DNA from: an uncultured Lachnospiraceae bacterium
GTDB taxonomy: Bacteria; Bacillota; Clostridia; Lachnospirales; Lachnospiraceae
Assembly (NCBI GenBank): GCA_910587935.1
Contig: CAJUNP010000005.1
Coordinates: forward strand, 1-64,000
Direction: 5' to 3'
DNA: 64,000 nt
Shown here one piece after another: positions 59,980-64,000 of this stretch. Under the pieces are notes generated by a model. The model saw nothing but the letters and a program-made list of their open reading frames with translations. It ran no database searches and was not told the DNA's origin. A program made the translations under genes and the position numbers. Positions within the stretch are counted from its first letter, which is position 1; each line of letters begins with the position of its first letter.

Positions 59980-61407
59980 ATGAAACTACATATGAAACGT
60001 TTTCTTTGCATCACCTTATTAGTATCTATGTTCCTGCCTTCCACGCCGATCATGGCAGCCGAAGGCGCTGACGAAGTTTCCGCTCCTATAACTGCCGATG
60101 CCGGTATTACCGATGCGGAAACGCCTACCGAACCGCCCTATCCCTTCTGGCAGGATTATAAGAATTATCCGACAAAGGGCACCAGAGTTTATTACATGGG
60201 CAAAATTTACGAAAACAAATGGTATGCCAACGCAGGCGACAAACCCGATGCGGGCGATCCCTGGTTCTTTGTAGAGGACGCCGCATGGACGGTTCCCGAA
60301 GATGAGAAAAATTATCAGAAGGACGAAAATGCCGGATCGGCTTCTATCAACAAAGTTCTTACGGATGCCGAAATTGAGACCTTATATGGTGGAATTAACC
60401 CCGATTATTCTCCGGAAGCCGCATTGGGCAGACTGGACGAGTTGATTCCCGAATCTTCCTATAATGAACTGTTCCCTTACCGCTTCGGTTCTCCGGGATG
60501 GAAAAACTGTTCCGCAACGTCGCAGTACTATCCCGATACCACAAATATACCGGATTATTATTCCTATAATAATCTGAAAGAAGCCGTAAGCACACTGGCT
60601 AACACAATCGTTAAAGTTCAGTGGTACGAAGGCGCCGAATGGTGTTACCGCATCATTCGTCTTAATAAGACCACCAAAGAACAGAAGCTTACCTACAGCG
60701 ATCCCGATTTTGACGCCGAATGGCTGCAGACTAAGGTTCTGCGCACTTCCGTATGTGATTACGGTTCATTCCTGGCTGTCGGCGATTTAAATAACCGCAA
60801 ACGTGAATTGGCAGGTTTCCTTGCTAATATCTCTCACGAAACAGGCGGCGGAATCATCGCAGGCGAAGTGGACAACGACAGCCTTACCGGATTATATTTT
60901 AATGAAGAAGTAGGCTTTATCGGCTCCAGCGCGATCGGTTATGTACAGGGAACCGGAACCAACTATCTGCCCGTAGCCGGAAAAAGCTACCACGGACGCG
61001 GTCCGATCCAATTATCCTACAATTATAATTATGGACTTTGCTCTGACGTATTGTTTGGCGACAGCTCCATTTTGTTAAATAATCCGGAACAGCTTACAAG
61101 CGACGGCGTAATCGGCTTTATGACCGGTATCTGGTTCTGGATGACGCCCCAGCCTCCCAAACCGTCCTGCCACGAAGTTATTACCGGAACCTGGCAGCCG
61201 AAGGAAGGCGGAGCTAACGCTTCTTACAACGGTAACTTCGGTCTGACGATCGTAGTCATCAACAACGAATCCGGCCAGTCCGAAAACGGAACCGGAGCCG
61301 TTGCAAGACGTGCCAGATATTACAGACTTTTTGCCGCTAAAATGGGCGCAAATATTGAAGGAGAACATTGTGATACAATGGGTATGACTACCTTTGTACA
61401 GCAGTAA
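59980..61407 (+). CDS. Secreted GH19 chitinase with chitin-binding (CBM5/12-like) module
   Basis: Secreted enzyme predicted to hydrolyse beta-1,4-linked GlcNAc (chitin, possibly peptidoglycan). The 475 residues begin with a signal peptide (hydrophobic core residues 8-26, cut near PIMAA). A CBM5/12-like module follows (residues 56-98: FWQDYKNY, MGKIYENKWY, PWFFV). After a linker, the GH19 domain has the catalytic HETGGG (Glu287), FNEEVG (second acid candidates Glu309/310), YHGRGPIQLSYNYNYG and WFWMTPQPPKPSCH. All core motifs are intact. The ATG at 59980 follows AAGGGGA. It is monocistronic, with a terminator. Confidence 0.9.
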   Translation: MKLHMKRFLCITLLVSMFLPSTPIMAAEGADEVSAPITADAGITDAETPTEPPYPFWQDYKNYPTKGTRVYYMGKIYENKWYANAGDKPDAGDPWFFVEDAAWTVPEDEKNYQKDENAGSASINKVLTDAEIETLYGGINPDYSPEAALGRLDELIPESSYNELFPYRFGSPGWKNCSATSQYYPDTTNIPDYYSYNNLKEAVSTLANTIVKVQWYEGAEWCYRIIRLNKTTKEQKLTYSDPDFDAEWLQTKVLRTSVCDYGSFLAVGDLNNRKRELAGFLANISHETGGGIIAGEVDNDSLTGLYFNEEVGFIGSSAIGYVQGTGTNYLPVAGKSYHGRGPIQLSYNYNYGLCSDVLFGDSSILLNNPEQLTSDGVIGFMTGIWFWMTPQPPKPSCHEVITGTWQPKEGGANASYNGNFGLTIVVINNESGQSENGTGAVARRARYYRLFAAKMGANIEGEHCDTMGMTTFVQQ

Positions 61408-61417
61408 TGTTGACGTG

Positions 61418-61476
61418 CAAAGACTGATAGGTTGTGGCTAAATCATAAAAGCCACTTCTTATCAGTCTTTCTTTTG
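61418..61476. terminator. Terminator after the chitinase gene
   Basis: AAAGACTGATA and TATCAGTCTTT enclose an inner GTGGCT/AGCCAC stem, followed by CTTTTG. It lies between convergent genes and may serve hsdR too. Confidence 0.85.
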
Positions 61477-61499
61477 TCATTGCCATATTTATAACAACG

Positions 61500-64000
61500 T
61501 TAATCAATTAACGGAGCAATCTCCAGCATAAGCACATTCTTGAATTCGTCAATCATCCGTTTCCTGAATTTGTATTTAGGCATGGCATCTTCCTTTTCTT
61601 CCTTATAAGCCGCGTAATCGGCACTGTCCTTCAATTTATTTTCATTTGCAAGTTCACCATCCCTGAACTGAAAAGCTTCATACCTGACATCTTCAAAATC
61701 CAGATACCATTTATCAGCATATTTCCTGATTTCCGCATCAATAACAGCATAACGCATCTGATTGATAATAACGGAAATATCCTGTCCCAGAAAGCTTTCT
61801 TTATCCTTTTCAATCTCTTCCACAACCTGCATAAGCAATGCACTTAACTTCGGATTATCGCCTGCAAATTCTGCTATAATCTCTTTAATGGTTTTTATTC
61901 TGGTTTCAAATTCAGACTCGTTAAAATCATTTTGTGACTTGTCCAGGGACTCCATAACTCCCCGCAGTAATTCAACAATATACTCAAAATCAATCCTCAG
62001 CTTGCTGTATGCCACCAAATCATAGTCATCCCATACGGGCTCTTCGTCAGTATCCGGATTATTATCCGGCTTTTTCAGTTCTTCCATTACATTCTTATAC
62101 ATCGCTGCATAATTTTCATATTCATCTTCGGAAAAGCCGAACTCGTCCAGTACATATGGTTCATATACAGAAAATGATTTTAAGTGTGCAAAATCGTGAT
62201 CCAAGGTTCTGAAAAGACTCACAAATGCCTTTTTCTGTTTTCTCGACAGACCCGCTATGTCTTCGGGTGTCCGCGCCAGATTACGGATTGTTTTAAGGGA
62301 TATGGAAAAAGATGTTTTCACATCATCCCAGTCCTCCGCAATGGGATTGCCGTCACCTCCGCGCGAATATAGCTTGAGCGCTTTATTAATTGCATTTTTA
62401 TACTCTTTGGGAGCCTGAAATGTCACAATCTGCCCGTACCGCTTTGCATAATCGAAAAGTCTGTTGGTACGGGAAAATGCCTGAATGATATTCTGCGGAG
62501 CCATAGGCTGTCTGTCAATAAACAATGTAGACAGACATGGTGCGTCAAACCCGGTTAAAAGCCGGTCAACCACGATTACCAAATCAAGCTGCTGACTTCG
62601 ATCCAAATACTTTTTCTCTTTTCTTGCCAAACGTTCATTGAGATTGCTATTGTAGGCATTGATGGCATCTATCTGATAACTGCTGCCAAACATTTCCTGA
62701 TAATCTTTTAACGCTTCCTTCATTTTATCCTGATTAACAGTGGACGTTTCTTCATTTTCCGACAGCGAATAGGTTATGGCAAATTTAGGGAAATCAGGCA
62801 GCGCCTTATGTACCATATCGCAAATTTTCAGCTCATCCTTCCCTTCTTTAACCTTCTTCAGCAAATCATAATATTTCTGTGCCCGTTCAATTGAACTGGT
62901 CGTTAAAATCGCTTCATAGGTTCTGCCTTTATCATTGTTCATGCCAAATTTGTCATAGGACTGATTCAATATGACATTCAAAACCTTCCGCATATGTTCT
63001 TCGGTATCATATACCTTTTTTGCCTCATCGTCACTTAAATCTTTTGCTCCAAGATTTTCAACCATAAACCCTAAAACTGCCTCGTCATGGATGGCCTCTT
63101 TAATCGTATAGCTATGCAGGCATTCACCGTACATCTGCTCTGTGGTCTGCGGCAGATCGCCTTTTTGTTCATAACCGTTCTCCTCAAAAATGGGCGTTCC
63201 CGTAAAACCATACCACAAGGAATTGGCAAAAAACCTCTCAAGATCTCTTTTGGTTTGAGGCGTTACAGCCCTATGACATTCATCAACAACAAAAGCAACC
63301 TTCAGGGATTTAATCTTTTCGTACCGCTTTGTTCCTTCCTTTAATCGCCGGTTTACCATAATCTGCATTTTCTGACGAGTGGTTACTATCATCTGGCGGT
63401 TGTTATCCGCCATCTTTTCTATGAGTGAATCGACATAATCCGTATCATCCACATCAATCGTATCATTATCCGCATAGGACTGAAAAGCCATTTTCGTCTG
63501 CATATCAAGATCCTTCCTGTCTATGAGAAAAATCGTCTTCTCAATTGCCGGAATATCCATCAGCAGATTTCTTGTAGCCTTATAGGAAGTCATTGTCTTC
63601 CCGGAACCTGTCGTATGCCAGATAAATCCTGATTTTCCCTGCTTTGATGCCGCCCGCATTGCCTCAATCGCATGAATCTGATAGGGACGCAGTATTAAAA
63701 GCTTTCTTTTATCGTTATCAAGAACCGTGTATCTGGTAATCATCTCATGCGCTTCCGGTATTTTGAGAACTTCCCTGGCAAACTCAATATAATCACAGAC
63801 AGGATGATTTTCCTTATCAAGCCATCCAGTGATAAATTTTTTGTTTAATTCCGTATCCCTCGCAGCAGAAAAATACTTTGTGTCTACCGCATTACTCACA
63901 ACAAACATCTGCACATTGGAAAAAATGCCGTGGAACTTACCCTCCGCAATATATTTCTTAATCTGGCGGTAGGCATCCATATAGGAATGTTCTTTGTTCT
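61500..64000 (-). CDS. hsdR: Type I restriction enzyme, HsdR subunit (5' end beyond the window)
   Basis: ATP-driven translocating endonuclease subunit of a type I restriction-modification system. The frame stays open to the right edge (NKEHSYM before the first ATG at 63980), so the N-terminal nuclease domain is outside the window. What is present: ILRPYQIHAIEAM, Walker A TTGSGKT (about residue 126 from 63980), DECH box VVDECHRA, TGTPIF, the helicase VVDRLLTGFDAPC and AFSRTNRLF motifs, and a helical C-terminal domain. No hsdM or hsdS is visible; they would lie upstream, past the edge. No frameshift is seen. Confidence 0.93.
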   Translation of the reverse strand, partial: NKEHSYMDAYRQIKKYIAEGKFHGIFSNVQMFVVSNAVDTKYFSAARDTELNKKFITGWLDKENHPVCDYIEFAREVLKIPEAHEMITRYTVLDNDKRKLLILRPYQIHAIEAMRAASKQGKSGFIWHTTGSGKTMTSYKATRNLLMDIPAIEKTIFLIDRKDLDMQTKMAFQSYADNDTIDVDDTDYVDSLIEKMADNNRQMIVTTRQKMQIMVNRRLKEGTKRYEKIKSLKVAFVVDECHRAVTPQTKRDLERFFANSLWYGFTGTPIFEENGYEQKGDLPQTTEQMYGECLHSYTIKEAIHDEAVLGFMVENLGAKDLSDDEAKKVYDTEEHMRKVLNVILNQSYDKFGMNNDKGRTYEAILTTSSIERAQKYYDLLKKVKEGKDELKICDMVHKALPDFPKFAITYSLSENEETSTVNQDKMKEALKDYQEMFGSSYQIDAINAYNSNLNERLARKEKKYLDRSQQLDLVIVVDRLLTGFDAPCLSTLFIDRQPMAPQNIIQAFSRTNRLFDYAKRYGQIVTFQAPKEYKNAINKALKLYSRGGDGNPIAEDWDDVKTSFSISLKTIRNLARTPEDIAGLSRKQKKAFVSLFRTLDHDFAHLKSFSVYEPYVLDEFGFSEDEYENYAAMYKNVMEELKKPDNNPDTDEEPVWDDYDLVAYSKLRIDFEYIVELLRGVMESLDKSQNDFNESEFETRIKTIKEIIAEFAGDNPKLSALLMQVVEEIEKDKESFLGQDISVIINQMRYAVIDAEIRKYADKWYLDFEDVRYEAFQFRDGELANENKLKDSADYAAYKEEKEDAMPKYKFRKRMIDEFKNVLMLEIAPLID

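Overview
The window looks like chromosomal DNA of a spore-forming anaerobe of the Clostridia, most likely a Lachnospiraceae gut bacterium. This rests on gene content: pyruvate phosphate dikinase, class III fructose-bisphosphatase, the sporulation sigma factor SigH next to rlmB/mrnC/cysS/cysE, a lysine riboswitch on dapA, and DUF1836 and YerC-type regulators. Ribosome sites are strong AGGAGG types and base composition is moderate. About 57 genes are packed with short gaps. I see no rRNA, CRISPR array, insertion sequence or integrase.

Layout. 0-9 kb: central carbon and sugar use (ppdK, Na+/alanine symporter, DUF362 protein, AraC regulator with a GH13 glucosidase, FMN-dependent reductase). 9-16 kb: glutamine synthetase and a drug/cell-wall-stress patch. 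That patch has an MGMT-like protein, an ABC-F protein behind a probable transcription attenuator, the relic of a MecA-type penicillin-binding protein, a class D beta-lactamase lipoprotein and rlmD. 16-30 kb: PcrA helicase, a large GGDEF/EAL protein, a PspA-SPFH envelope-stress pair, small regulators, an orphan solute-binding lipoprotein, a bactofilin with a degenerate LytM-like partner, an EIIC-like membrane protein and a cold-shock protein. 30-43 kb: a eukaryotic-type HisA, fbp, dapB and dapA behind a lysine riboswitch, a cobalamin adenosyltransferase, an SSB-like protein, typA, a MATE exporter, mgtE and a YigZ protein. 43-49 kb: a class A penicillin-binding protein, small unknown proteins and tRNA-Thr(GGU). 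49-58 kb: a TetR-controlled RND pump with a large coiled-coil insertion, then the conserved block sigH-rlmB-mrnC-cysS-cysE-ispF (reverse strand), with a T-box-like antiterminator before cysE. 58-64 kb: a second GH13 enzyme, a secreted GH19 chitinase with a chitin-binding module, and the 3' part of a type I restriction HsdR gene that runs off the right edge.

I found no clearly new multi-gene system. The points most worth a second look are the ABC-F attenuator, the PBP relic beside the class D enzyme, the RND pump with its self-contained operator layout, the GH19 chitinase, the unusually short T-box leader, the cysteine-rich tail on IspF, and the pairing of bactofilin with a LytM protein lacking its metal ligands. 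Family names come from recognising motifs by eye; no database search was run.
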